DNA of 64,000 bases, from positions 22,491-86,490 of the forward strand of contig CAXSFU010000006.1 of assembly GCA_964236695.1 (NCBI GenBank). Reading direction: 5' to 3'. Positions within the stretch are counted from its first letter, which is position 1; every line of letters starts with the position of its first letter. This DNA is from CAXSEF01 sp964236695 (lineage in GTDB: Bacteria; Pseudomonadota; Alphaproteobacteria; Acetobacterales; Acetobacteraceae). The translations under genes were made by a program, and so were the position numbers. A model generated the notes under the pieces. It had not been told where the DNA came from, searched no databases, and saw only the letters and a program-made list of their open reading frames with translations. Positions 8,290 through 16,766 of the stretch are shown in pieces.

Positions 8290-9930
8290 ATGCCGGACGG
8301 TGCGACGGTGACGCGCGAGGCGATGGAGTTCGACGTGGTGGTGGTGGGCGCCGGCCCCGCCGGCCTGGCCGCCGCGATCCGCCTGAAGCAGCTCTCCCCC
8401 GAGGCCAGCGTGTGCGTGGTGGAGAAGGGCGGCGAGGTCGGCGCCCACATCCTGTCCGGCTGCGTGCTGGAGCCCCGCGCGCTGGACGAGCTGCTGCCCG
8501 ACTGGCGCGAGCGCGGCGCGCCCCTGCACACCGAGGCGCGGGACGACCGTTTCCTCCTGCTCACCCGCACCCGCTCGATCCGCCTGCCCACGCCGCCGCA
8601 GATGCACAACGCCGGCAACTATGTCGTCAGCCTCGGCGACGTGTGCCGCTGGCTCGCCGGGCAGGCCGAGGCGCTGGGCGTGGAGATCTACCCCGGTTTC
8701 GCCGCCGCCGAGCTGCTGGTCGAGAACGGCCAGGTCGTCGGCGTCGCCACCGGCGACATGGGAGTCGGGCGCGACGGCGCCCCCGGCGCGAACCACCAGC
8801 CCGGCATGGAGCTGCGCGCCGCCTACACCCTGTTCGGCGAGGGCTGCCGCGGCTCGCTTGCCAAGCAGCTCATGGCCCGCTTCGACCTGCGCCGCGGCGT
8901 CGACCCGCAGACCTACGGCCTGGGCATCAAGGAGCTGTGGGAGATCCCGGCCGCCCGCCACAAGCCCGGCCTGATCGAGCACACCATCGGCTGGCCGCTC
9001 GACCCCGCGACCTACGGCGGCGCCTGGCTCTACCACTTCGGGAACAACCTGGTCAGCGTCGGCTTCGTCGTCGGCCTGGACTACGCCAACCCCTGGCTGT
9101 CCCCGTTCGACGAGATGCAGCGCCTCAAGACCCACCCCGCCATCGCCCGCCACCTCCAGGGTGGCCGCCGCATCTCCTACGGCGCGCGGGCGCTGAGCGA
9201 AGGCGGCGCGCAGTCGATCCCGAAGCTGACCTTCCCCGGCGGCGCCCTGATCGGCGACTCCGCCGGCTTCCTCAACGTCGCCAAGATCAAGGGCACCCAC
9301 GCCGCGATGAAGTCCGGCACCCTCGCCGCCGAGGCCGTCGCAGACGTGCTCGCCAACGGCCGCCCCGCCGAGCCCGAGTCCTACACCGCCCGCGTCCGCG
9401 CCTCCTGGCTGTGGTCCGAGCTGCACGAGGTGCGCAACATCCGCCCCAGCTTCGCCCGCTTCGGCCTGTGGGGCGCGCTGCTCTACTCCGCCTTCGACAC
9501 CTACGTGCTGCGCGGCCGCGCCCCCTGGACCTTCCGCCACCGCCACCCCGACCACGAGGCCCTGCGCCCCGCCGCCGCCTCCCGCCGCATCGCCTACCCC
9601 AAACCAGACGGCGTGCTGACCTTCGACCGCCTGTCCTCCGTGTTCCTCAGCAACACCAACCACGAGGAGGACCAGCCCGTGCACCTGCGCCTGCGCGACC
9701 CTTCGCGCTGGCTCCCCGTGAACTGGCAGCGCTTCGCCAGCCCGGAAAGCCGCTACTGCCCCGCCGCCGTCTACGAGCCCGAGGGCGTGGAGTCCGGCAC
9801 GCCCCACCTGCACATCGCCGCGCAGAACTGCGTCCACTGCAAGACCTGCGACATCAAGGACCCTACGGAGAACATCGACTGGGCCACACCCGAAGGCGGC
9901 GGCGGGCCGGGCTACCCGGGCGGCATGTAA
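8290..9930 (+). CDS. Electron transfer flavoprotein-ubiquinone oxidoreductase
   Basis: Predicted 546-residue inner-membrane-associated enzyme passing electrons from ETF (fatty-acid and amino-acid oxidation) to ubiquinone. The FAD-binding VVVVGAGPAGLAAAIRL is at residues 16-32, GDSAGFLNVAKIKGTH binds FAD in the middle, and the C-terminal ferredoxin-like domain has NCVHCKTCDIKDPTENIDW (Cys514, 517, 520) plus an earlier Cys in RYCPAAVY, giving four ligands for [4Fe-4S]. Length matches the family. ATG at 8290 follows GGAAGG at good spacing; the longer upstream frame is spurious. It ends five bases before repeat A4. Confidence 0.95.
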   Translation: MPDGATVTREAMEFDVVVVGAGPAGLAAAIRLKQLSPEASVCVVEKGGEVGAHILSGCVLEPRALDELLPDWRERGAPLHTEARDDRFLLLTRTRSIRLPTPPQMHNAGNYVVSLGDVCRWLAGQAEALGVEIYPGFAAAELLVENGQVVGVATGDMGVGRDGAPGANHQPGMELRAAYTLFGEGCRGSLAKQLMARFDLRRGVDPQTYGLGIKELWEIPAARHKPGLIEHTIGWPLDPATYGGAWLYHFGNNLVSVGFVVGLDYANPWLSPFDEMQRLKTHPAIARHLQGGRRISYGARALSEGGAQSIPKLTFPGGALIGDSAGFLNVAKIKGTHAAMKSGTLAAEAVADVLANGRPAEPESYTARVRASWLWSELHEVRNIRPSFARFGLWGALLYSAFDTYVLRGRAPWTFRHRHPDHEALRPAAASRRIAYPKPDGVLTFDRLSSVFLSNTNHEEDQPVHLRLRDPSRWLPVNWQRFASPESRYCPAAVYEPEGVESGTPHLHIAAQNCVHCKTCDIKDPTENIDWATPEGGGGPGYPGGM

Positions 9931-9935
9931 GGACA

Positions 9936-10121
9936 GGAAGCAAGGCCAGGGGCTCTGCCCCTGGACCCCGCCAAAGGCAAGCCTTTGGAATCCGCTCCTT
10001 AAGAAAGGCCGGTCCAGGGGCGGCTCGCCCCTGGCGGGTCTGGGCGTAGCTGCCAAAGGTTCCGACGACCCTCTTGGGTCGTTGGAATGGCAGCGGAGGG
10101 AGAGCCCAGCCTTGCTTGCTT
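9936..10121. repeat. A-family repeat, copy A4 (with extra stem module)
   Basis: Full element between convergent genes. Hairpins: CCAGGGGC/GCCCCTGG, CCAAAGGC/GCCTTTGG, CCAGGGGCGG..CCCCTGG. It carries an additional module with outer stem GCTGCCA (10049-10055)/TGGCAGC (10088-10094) and inner arms 10060-10071/10076-10087 around TCTT. Copy A11 has a covarying version. Confidence 0.88.
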
Positions 10122-10143
10122 CGATAAGCCAAGGCCATCGGCC

Positions 10144-10968
10144 CTACCTGGCCGACCACTCCACCACCGCCTCCTTGATCGCCACCCCCCGCCGCGCCCG
10201 GTCCGCCTCCGGCATCACTCCGCAGTCCGCCCAGAGCCCGTCCTCCAGGCTCCGCGCGTACGCCTCCGGCAGCCCCGCCGCCCGCATCGCCCCGGCCGCC
10301 GCCGCGTGGTCGTAGGCAAGCGCCCGCCGGTGCACCCGCAGCCCGCCCGCGTGCGGCTCGACCACGCTGAACCACCCGCGCGCCGTGCCGTCGTTCGCCG
10401 GCATCCCGATCGCCCCCGGGTTGTGCCACAGCGCCCCGTCCGCGCCGATGCGGGTGAACGGCACCCCGCAGTGCCCGCCCACCACCCCGTCCGCCCCCGC
10501 CAACGCGTTCTGCCGCTCGAACACCTCCGCCGGGCTGCCCGGGAACACGAACGCGTTGATCCGCTCCGGCGTCCCGTGCACCACCGCCAGCCGCCGCCCG
10601 CCCACCACGAGATCGACCCGGCGCGGCAGCGCCCGCATCCACGCCCGATCCCCGTCGCCCAGCTTCGCGTCCGCATGGCGGAACCACGCCTGCGACAGCC
10701 GGTCGCACGCGCTGCCTTCCTCAAACCCGCAGCCGCAGTCCGCGCCGCCGCCGCCGAGCTGCTCCTCGCAGTTGCCCATCACCACGACGATCCCCGCCGC
10801 GCGTACCAGCGCCACCGTGTCCGCGGGGTCCGCGCCATACGCCACCACGTCGCCCGTGCACACCACGCGGCCGGGCGGGATGCCCAGCCGCCGCGCCTCG
10901 GCGAGCAGCGCCCGCGTCGCCTGCAGGTTGGAGTAGCACCCGCCGAACAGCAGGACCGGCGCGGTCAA
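10144..10968 (-). CDS. Metallophosphoesterase-like protein with altered metal site
   Basis: Predicted 274-residue calcineurin-like phosphoesterase. Recognisable: CTGDVVAYGADP (GD motif), MGNCEEQL in place of GNHD, VVHGTPE and GGHCGVPF in place of HGxP and GHTH. The first motif, normally D-x-H-G-N, reads GGCYSNL, so two metal ligands (Asp and His) are missing and the His of GNHD is Cys. It may bind metal differently or be catalytically changed. The start is a TTG at 10968 lying at the very edge of repeat A5; no ATG or GTG gives a full N-terminus. The fold is confident, the activity is not. Confidence 0.78.
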   Translation of the reverse strand: MTAPVLLFGGCYSNLQATRALLAEARRLGIPPGRVVCTGDVVAYGADPADTVALVRAAGIVVVMGNCEEQLGGGGADCGCGFEEGSACDRLSQAWFRHADAKLGDGDRAWMRALPRRVDLVVGGRRLAVVHGTPERINAFVFPGSPAEVFERQNALAGADGVVGGHCGVPFTRIGADGALWHNPGAIGMPANDGTARGWFSVVEPHAGGLRVHRRALAYDHAAAAGAMRAAGLPEAYARSLEDGLWADCGVMPEADRARRGVAIKEAVVEWSAR

Positions 10969-11100
10969 GGCAAGAAAGCCTGGGCTCTGCCCAGACCCGC
11001 AAAGGGCCGGGAGGCCCTTTGATCCCTTGACTCAAGTAAAGCCGGTCCAGGGGCGGCTCGCCCCTGGCGGAGTTTGAGGCAGAGCCTCAACCTTGCTTCC
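10967..11100. repeat. A-family repeat, copy A5
   Basis: GCCTGGGCTCTGCCCAG, CAAAGGGCC..GGCCCTTTG, CCAGGGGCGGCTCGCCCCTGG, then GAGGCAGAGCCTC and CCTTGCTTCC. The right terminus encodes the last residues and the TGA stop of the symporter gene; the left terminus touches the TTG start of the phosphoesterase gene. Confidence 0.88.
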
Positions 11101-12487
11101 TCGGCACGGCCACCGCCCCCGCCACATACCCCAGCGTGCACACGAGCACCCCCCAAGCGTTCACCCCGAGGTCGAGCGCGAACGGCCCGCTGCCCAGCGC
11201 CAGCCCCGCCGGCAGCACGTGGCCGTGGCTGAACGTCTCCACCGCCCGCGTGATGCCGAGCGCCACCCCCGGCCAGAACGCCAGGTGGAAGCTCGCCGCC
11301 CCCGCGCGCGCCAGCCAGCACAGCAAGAAGATCGGCGCGAGACCCATCACCATGGTGCCGCTGATGGTGGTCGCCGCGATGATCGCCGGCCCGATCCGCT
11401 CGCCGCCGTACAGGCTGAGCAGCGGCAGGTTGCCCAGCACCGCGACCGCCACCAGCGCGATCCGCCCGGTGCGCACGTTGCGCGGCGAGGCGTCGAGCGG
11501 GTCGCCGCTCCAGTCGCGCGCCGCGAGCTTGCTGACGCTGGTCAGCGTGGAGTCGATGGTCGAGCCGCCGGTCATCAGCATGATCGCGTTGAACAGCAGC
11601 AGCATCGGCAGCCCGAACGAGGTCGGCACCGTCACGCTCGCCGGCTTGCCGAGACCGAAGCTCAGCCCGTACAGCCCGATCAGGCTGAACAGGAGGATGA
11701 ACGACCCGCTCAGCACGGCCGCCAGCAGGAACGCGCGCAGCGCCTGCCCCGGCCGGTTGAGGAACGCGCGGTCCGTCAGCACCGGGTCGTGGAACGGGTA
11801 GGACAGCACCTGCACCAGCGCCAGCAGGCAGAACGTGACGCCCCCGGCGCGCGTCGCCTCCGGCACGGCGGGCAGCCCGCGCGCCTGCAGCCCGGGGAAC
11901 AGCACGCCGAGCACCACGGCGAGCAGCGCGAACGCCAGCACGATGTGCACCCGGTCCGTGGTCAGGCTGGCGCGCATGCCGCCCCGCCACGCGTACGCCA
12001 CCGTGAACAGCGTCACCAGCGCCACCGCCAGCCAGTAGCCCGCGCTGCCCTCCGCCCCGAAGTACAGCGACATGACCTTGGTGTTCGACCACACCTCGTT
12101 GAGCAGCCGGAACAGCACCAGCAGCAGGAACAGCCGCGCGGCCCCCGCGCCGTACTTCACCGCCAGCAGGTGCGACAGCGAGCGATACTGCCCGCCGCGG
12201 CGGATCAGGAAGATCGCCACCCCCGCGACCACGAAGCTCAGGTAGTACAGCGCGTAGCCGACCCCGCCGCTCAGCCCGTAGCCGTAGGCGAGGTCCGACG
12301 CGTTGGCGATCGACTTGGCGAACACCCAGGTGATGGCCGCGCTCATTGCCACCATCAGCACCCCGGGCGCCTGGCCGTCGCGGGCGCGCCCGTCGAAGAA
12401 CTGCGGCGCACTGACCGCGCGCGGCGTCACCCACCAGGTCAGCGCGCAGAAGGCGGCAAGCACGATCCAGGGCGCCAGGGCTGCCAC
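11087..12487 (-). CDS. Sodium:solute symporter family transporter
   Basis: Predicted 466-residue inner-membrane protein with about 12-13 hydrophobic segments, arranged like the SSS family (sodium/pantothenate, proline, sugars). Seen: ITWVFAKSIANASDLAYGYGL near the N-terminus, VLSYPFHDPVLTDRAFL and MLMTGGSTIDSTLTSVSKLAARD, which corresponds to the conserved segment around sodium site 2. The substrate cannot be read. Start is GTG at 12487 with GGGAG six bases upstream; a longer frame extends through repeat A6 and is rejected. The C-terminal RKQG and stop codon are supplied by repeat A5. Confidence 0.82.
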   Translation of the reverse strand: MAALAPWIVLAAFCALTWWVTPRAVSAPQFFDGRARDGQAPGVLMVAMSAAITWVFAKSIANASDLAYGYGLSGGVGYALYYLSFVVAGVAIFLIRRGGQYRSLSHLLAVKYGAGAARLFLLLVLFRLLNEVWSNTKVMSLYFGAEGSAGYWLAVALVTLFTVAYAWRGGMRASLTTDRVHIVLAFALLAVVLGVLFPGLQARGLPAVPEATRAGGVTFCLLALVQVLSYPFHDPVLTDRAFLNRPGQALRAFLLAAVLSGSFILLFSLIGLYGLSFGLGKPASVTVPTSFGLPMLLLFNAIMLMTGGSTIDSTLTSVSKLAARDWSGDPLDASPRNVRTGRIALVAVAVLGNLPLLSLYGGERIGPAIIAATTISGTMVMGLAPIFLLCWLARAGAASFHLAFWPGVALGITRAVETFSHGHVLPAGLALGSGPFALDLGVNAWGVLVCTLGYVAGAVAVPRKQG

Positions 12488-12538
12488 GAAGAACTCCCGA
12501 GAACACGTCCGGCTCCTGTCAGACCGGGGATCGCCGAA

Positions 12539-12678
12539 GGAAGCAAGGCCGGGCTCTGCCCGGACCCGCAAAGGGCCAGGGCCCTTTGATCCCCCTCCCT
12601 TGAGAAGGCCGGTCCAGGGCGGCTCGCCCTGGCGGGTCCCCGCTTTCAGGCATGGGGCAGAGCCCTGGCCTTGCTTCC
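12539..12678. repeat. A-family repeat, copy A6 (between divergent genes)
   Basis: GGAAGCAAGGCCGGGCTCTG..TTGCTTCC termini with CCGGGC/GCCCGG, CAAAGGGCC/GGCCCTTTG and CCAGGGCGGCTCGCCCTGG hairpins. It is one of the few copies not adjacent to a stop codon: it lies between the starts of the symporter and cysH genes. Confidence 0.88.
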
Positions 12679-12709
12679 TGCACACTTCTCCTGCCCCATT
12701 GTCTCCCCC

Positions 12710-12731
12710 GTGGTTTTCCGTATATCACCAC
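12710..12731. promoter_or_regulatory. Candidate cysH promoter/operator
   Basis: The arms GTGGT (12710-12714) and ACCAC (12727-12731) flank an AT-rich core containing TATATC, 20 bases before the cysH start and next to CACGTG. The AT content is unlike its surroundings. It could be a -10 region or operator of the sulfur operon; the evidence is weak. Confidence 0.3.
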
Positions 12732-12751
12732 ACGTGAGCGGAGAATCTCGC

Positions 12752-13537
12752 ATGACCCCCGACAATCCACGCCAAATATGCGCTGAACTCGACGCCGCCC
12801 TGCGTCCCGTCGCCGACCTGACCGCGCGCCTGGCCGCCCTGCTGCGCGCCACCCCCAGCCGCGTGGTCCTGACCACGAGCTTCGGCCTGGAGGACCAGGT
12901 CCTGACGCACGCCGCCGCGGGCGCCATGGCGCTGCCGGAGTTCGCCGACGCCGGCCGCCGCATCGAGGTCGCGACGCTGGACACCGGCCGCCTGTTCGCC
13001 GAGACGCTCGACACCTGGGCCGCCACCGAGCGCCGCTACCGCCTGCGCGTCGCGGCCTTCGCGCCGGACACCGCGACCGTGGAGTCGCTGGTCGCCGGGC
13101 AGGGCGTGGAGGGCTTCCGCGACTCGCTCGACGCGCGACGCGCCTGCTGCGGCGTGCGCAAGGTGACGCCGCTGCACCGGGTGCTGGCCGGCGCCGCGCT
13201 GTGGATCACCGGCCTGCGCGCCGACCAGTCCGCGGCGCGCGAGGCCACGCCGTTCGCCACCTGGGACGGGCAGTTCGCCGTGGTGAAGGCCGCCCCGCTC
13301 GCCGACTGGTCGCGCGACGACGCGCAGCGTTTCGCCGAGGCGAACCGCGTGCCGCTGAACCCGCTGCACGCCCGCGGCTTCCCCTCGATCGGCTGCGCGC
13401 CCTGCACCCGCGCCGTCGAGCCGGGCGAGCCGGAGCGCGCCGGCCGCTGGTGGTGGGAGGACGAGTCCCGCAAGGAATGCGGCCTGCACCGCCGCCCCGC
13501 CCCCATCCCGGTTCAGGAGACGACGTCATGGGCCTGA
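12752..13537 (+). CDS. cysH: Assimilatory adenylyl-sulfate (APS) reductase
   Basis: Predicted 261-residue cytosolic reductase converting activated sulfate to sulfite. Motifs: TTSFGLEDQVLTH (41-53), LDTGRLFAET, DARRACCGVRK (Cys132-Cys133), IGCAPCTRA (Cys215, Cys218), and the catalytic KECGLH (Cys243). The Cys-Cys plus C-x2-C pattern binds [4Fe-4S] and marks the APS-using type, so no APS kinase is needed, consistent with none in the operon. ATG at 12752 follows GGAG; upstream in-frame codons belong to repeat A6 flank. Its end overlaps the cysD start by ten bases. Confidence 0.95.
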   Translation: MTPDNPRQICAELDAALRPVADLTARLAALLRATPSRVVLTTSFGLEDQVLTHAAAGAMALPEFADAGRRIEVATLDTGRLFAETLDTWAATERRYRLRVAAFAPDTATVESLVAGQGVEGFRDSLDARRACCGVRKVTPLHRVLAGAALWITGLRADQSAAREATPFATWDGQFAVVKAAPLADWSRDDAQRFAEANRVPLNPLHARGFPSIGCAPCTRAVEPGEPERAGRWWWEDESRKECGLHRRPAPIPVQETTSWA

Positions 13538-14544
13538 CCGACCGGGCGGGGCAGGGCAGGGACCTCGACACCCTCGCCGCCGCGGCCCTCGCCGGCGACG
13601 CGGCGGAAGGCGGCGCCTGGTCGTCGCCCGGCGCACGAACCCCGCGCCCCCCGGGCCACCTGCGCGCGCTGGAAGCGGAAAGCATCCACATCCTGCGTGA
13701 GGGTCTGGCGGAAAGCACCAACCCCGTCCTGCTGTACTCGATCGGCAAGGACTCCTCCGTCCTGCTGCACCTGGCGATGAAGGCGTTCGCCCCCGGCCGC
13801 CTGCCGTTCCCGCTGCTGCACGTCGACACCACGTGGAAGTTCCGCGAGATGATCGCCTTCCGCGACGAGCGGGTGCGCACGCTGGGCCTCGACCTCGTGA
13901 CCCACACCAACGCGGACGGCCTGGCGCGCGGCATCGGCCCGATCAGCCACGGCACCGACGTCCACACCGACGTGATGAAGACCCAGGCGCTGCGCCAGGC
14001 GCTCGACGCCCACGGCTACGACCTCGCCTTCGGCGGCGCGCGACGCGACGAGGAGAAGTCGCGCGCCAAGGAGCGCGTGTTCTCGCTGCGCACCGCCGGC
14101 CACCAGTGGGACCCCAGGCGGCAGCGCCCCGAGCCCTGGCGCCTGTACAACGGCCGCAAGCGCGCCGGCGAGACCATGCGCGTGTTCCCGCTGTCCAACT
14201 GGACCGAGCTGGACGTGTGGCTCTACGTCCACGCGGAGCGCATCCCCGTGGTGCCGCTGTACTTCGCCGCCCCCCGCCCGGTGATCGAGCGCGACGGCGC
14301 CCTGCTCATGGTCGACGACGAGCGCCTCGCCCCGCGCGATGGCGAAAGCATCCGCACCCGCTCCGTGCGCTTCCGCACCCTCGGCTGCTACCCGCTGACC
14401 GGCGCGGTGGAAAGCCGCGCCACCACGCTGGCCGAGGTGATCGGCGAGACCGTGGACACCCGCTCCTCCGAGCGCGCCGGCCGCGCCGTGGACCACGCCG
14501 ACGCCGCGTCGATGGAACGCCGCAAGCAGGAAGGCTACTTCTGA
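13528..14544 (+). CDS. cysD: Sulfate adenylyltransferase subunit 2
   Basis: Predicted 338-residue small subunit of ATP sulfurylase, which forms APS from sulfate and ATP together with CysN. The PP-loop reads LLYSIGKDSSVLLHLAMKAF, followed by LLHVDTTWKFREMI, AFGGARRDEEKSRAKER and FPLSNWTELDVW, all typical. The N-terminal 45 residues before HLRALEAESIHI are extra and Gly/Ala-rich compared with the usual ~300-residue protein. The start overlaps cysH and the stop overlaps the cysN ATG (TGATG), so the operon is translationally coupled. Confidence 0.95.
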   Translation: MGLTDRAGQGRDLDTLAAAALAGDAAEGGAWSSPGARTPRPPGHLRALEAESIHILREGLAESTNPVLLYSIGKDSSVLLHLAMKAFAPGRLPFPLLHVDTTWKFREMIAFRDERVRTLGLDLVTHTNADGLARGIGPISHGTDVHTDVMKTQALRQALDAHGYDLAFGGARRDEEKSRAKERVFSLRTAGHQWDPRRQRPEPWRLYNGRKRAGETMRVFPLSNWTELDVWLYVHAERIPVVPLYFAAPRPVIERDGALLMVDDERLAPRDGESIRTRSVRFRTLGCYPLTGAVESRATTLAEVIGETVDTRSSERAGRAVDHADAASMERRKQEGYF

Positions 14545-16103
14545 TGGACGTGGGACTGGCCGCAACCGCCGCCCCGGAGCCGCCCGCGCCGTTCGACCTC
14601 GACGCCTTCGCCGCCGCCCACGAGAACCGCGACCAGCTGCGCCTGCTCACCTGCGGCTCGGTGGACGACGGCAAGTCCACCCTGCTCGGCCGCCTGCTGT
14701 GGGACACCCGGGCCGTCGCCGACGACCAGATGACCGCGCTCGCCGCCGCCTCGCGCCGCCACGGCACCCAGGGGTCGGCGATGGACCTCGCCCTCCTGGT
14801 CGACGGCCTGGCCGCGGAGCGCGAGCAGGGCATCACCATCGACGTCGCCTACCGCTTCTTCTCCACGCCGCGCCGCCGCTTCATCGTCGCCGACACCCCA
14901 GGCCACGAGCAGTACACCCGCAACATGGCGACCGGCGCGTCCACCGCCGACCTCGCCATCCTCCTCGTCGACGCCCGCTCCGGCCTGACCGCGCAGACCC
15001 GCCGCCACGCCCTGGTCGCGTCCATGCTGCGCGTCCGCCACGTCGTCGTCGCGGTCAACAAGATGGACCTGGTCGGCTGGAGCGAGTCCGCCGCCACCGG
15101 GATCGGCGAGGCCGCCCGCGCGCTCTGCGACGGCCTCGGCTTCGACACCGTCGCCACCGTGCCGCTGTCCGCGCTGTCCGGCGAGAATGTGACGGCCCGC
15201 GCCGCCTCCGCCCCCTGGTACCGTGGCCCGACCCTGCTCGAGCACCTGGAAGCGGTGCCGGTGCGCGCCCTGCAGCCCACCCCGTTCCGCCTCGCCGTGC
15301 AGTGGGTCAACCGCCCCGACGCGTCCCTGCGCGGCCTGTCCGGCGAGGTCGCCGGCGACGTGCTGCGCGTCGGCGACCCCGTGCGCATCCTGCCGTCCGG
15401 CCAGGACGCCGCGGTGGCGCGCATCCTCGCCGCGTCCGGCGAAACCGACGCCGCCGCCCCGGGCGAGGCGGTGACCGTGGTGCTCGACCGCGCCGTCGAC
15501 GTGTCGCGCGGCGACGTGCTGTGCGACCCCGCCCGCCCGGCCCGCGTGTCGCGCACCCTGTCCGCGCGCCTGCTGTGGTTCGACGAGGCCCCCGGCCGCC
15601 CTGGCCAGCGCCTGCTGCTCAAGCTCGGCACCCGCACCGTCTCGGCCACCCTGGGCGCGATCGGCGGCCGCGTCCTGCTCGACACCCTGCGCGTCGAGCC
15701 CGCCGAGTCCCTGGCGCAGAACGACGTCGGCGACGTCACCCTGCTGCTCGACCGCGCCCTGCCGCACGACCTGTACGGCGACAGCCGCGGCTTCGGCGGC
15801 TTCGTGCTGATCGACGGGGAAACCTTCGACACCGTGGCGCTCGGCCTGGTGCAGGCCGCCCCCGCCGCCGGGCTGGCCTCGCCCGACACCACCCTGCGCA
15901 GCCTGGCCAGGACGGTGTCGTATCGCGCCTTCGCCTCCGTGGTGACCGGCGGCATCGCCTGGGCGCTGACCGGCAACGTCGGCGTCTCGGTGGCGATCGG
16001 CGGCCTCGACGTCGTCGGCAAGCTGGTCCTCCACTTCGTGCACGAGCGGGTGTGGGCGGCCCTGCCGTTCGGGCGCCGCGCGGCGCCGGCCGCCGCATCC
16101 TGA
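14544..16103 (+). CDS. cysN: Sulfate adenylyltransferase subunit 1 fused to DUF2061
   Basis: Predicted 519-residue GTPase subunit of ATP sulfurylase. Walker A GSVDDGKSTLLGRLL starts at residue 38, then EREQGITIDVAYRFF, DTPGHEQYTRNM and VNKMDLVGW, and EF-Tu-like beta-barrel domains to about residue 445. Residues about 449-515 are a DUF2061 domain (RTVSYRAFASVVTGGIAWAL, then KLVLHFVHERVWAALPFG) with two hydrophobic segments. In many bacteria the CysN C-terminus carries APS kinase instead. The fusion would tether the complex to the membrane; that is inference. No frameshift is visible at the junction. Confidence 0.93.
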   Translation: MDVGLAATAAPEPPAPFDLDAFAAAHENRDQLRLLTCGSVDDGKSTLLGRLLWDTRAVADDQMTALAAASRRHGTQGSAMDLALLVDGLAAEREQGITIDVAYRFFSTPRRRFIVADTPGHEQYTRNMATGASTADLAILLVDARSGLTAQTRRHALVASMLRVRHVVVAVNKMDLVGWSESAATGIGEAARALCDGLGFDTVATVPLSALSGENVTARAASAPWYRGPTLLEHLEAVPVRALQPTPFRLAVQWVNRPDASLRGLSGEVAGDVLRVGDPVRILPSGQDAAVARILAASGETDAAAPGEAVTVVLDRAVDVSRGDVLCDPARPARVSRTLSARLLWFDEAPGRPGQRLLLKLGTRTVSATLGAIGGRVLLDTLRVEPAESLAQNDVGDVTLLLDRALPHDLYGDSRGFGGFVLIDGETFDTVALGLVQAAPAAGLASPDTTLRSLARTVSYRAFASVVTGGIAWALTGNVGVSVAIGGLDVVGKLVLHFVHERVWAALPFGRRAAPAAAS

Positions 16104-16154
16104 CCCGGGCGGCGCCGGACCCGCCCGACCCGCCGCAGCCCCGCCACCATCCGG

Positions 16155-16175
16155 GCCGCCCGCTTCGCGGACGGC
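16155..16175 (+). terminator. Stem-loop after cysN
   Basis: GCCG-C-CCG / CGG-A-CGGC with a CTTCG loop, 52 bases after the cysN stop, without a clear U-run. It could end the cys operon. Confidence 0.35.
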
Positions 16176-16195
16176 GGCGCCTGGATGATTCGAGG

Positions 16196-16224
16196 GTGAA
16201 ATAATGTTTCACGTTTCCGTGTGA
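16196..16224. promoter_or_regulatory. Overlapping inverted repeats upstream of small gene
   Basis: GTGAAA (16196-16201) and TTTCAC (16207-16212) form one inverted repeat; CACG and CGTG around TTTC form a second overlapping it. The site is AT-rich and lies about 100 bases before the GTG start at 16321, so it is a plausible operator or alternative structure. Confidence 0.35.
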
Positions 16225-16320
16225 TCCGCTACGGTATCCGCTTGCGCGTCCAGGGCAGGGCGCGAGCGTGCCGTCGGTGGGGACCCGTGCTCCCGCCTCC
16301 GGACAGCCGCGGAGCTGCCA

Positions 16321-16689
16321 GTGGCAGAGTACAGGTTCTACACGCTTGATCGTGCCCGAAGGATCGTGAGCCGCCACGAGACGGTGTGCACCGATGATCG
16401 GCACGCCTTCATCGTCTCCACCACCCTCGGCGAGGCCGGCGCGGAGATCGAGATCTGGCAGGGCCGGCGCTTCGTCGGCCTTGCCGCCCGCCGCCCGGCA
16501 CCGGGCGGCCCGCACCAGGCGCTGGTCACCACCGTCGACCACCACGCTGCCCCTCGCCCGCCGCCCGGCGAGGTCGCCGGCGAAGCCGCGACCCGGCCTC
16601 CCGCGCCGCCCGGCATCAGGCCCGAGGAGATCGACTTCTGGGTCGAAACGTCCGAACGGCCCAATCCGGCTGCCACCGGTGGTGCCTGA
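16321..16689 (+). CDS. Small hypothetical protein
   Basis: Predicted 122-residue soluble protein starting at GTG 16321. The first 60 residues (EYRFYTLDRARRIVSRHET, then AFIVSTTLGEAGAEIEIWQG) look like a small beta-rich domain of the type seen in many short alphaproteobacterial proteins that begin with a RFY/YYF motif; the remainder is Pro/Ala-rich and ends with EEIDFWVET. No catalytic motif was recognised. It stands alone, with its own candidate promoter and inverted repeats upstream, and is convergent with the transketolase-like gene. Confidence 0.65.
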   Translation: MAEYRFYTLDRARRIVSRHETVCTDDRHAFIVSTTLGEAGAEIEIWQGRRFVGLAARRPAPGGPHQALVTTVDHHAAPRPPPGEVAGEAATRPPAPPGIRPEEIDFWVETSERPNPAATGGA

Positions 16690-16766
16690 CCCGGCGCCCG
16701 GAGTCGCCGACAGGGGTCGCAGGCAGGGCCTCGACCCTGCCATGCCCCGTCCGGCCGGGCGCAGCC

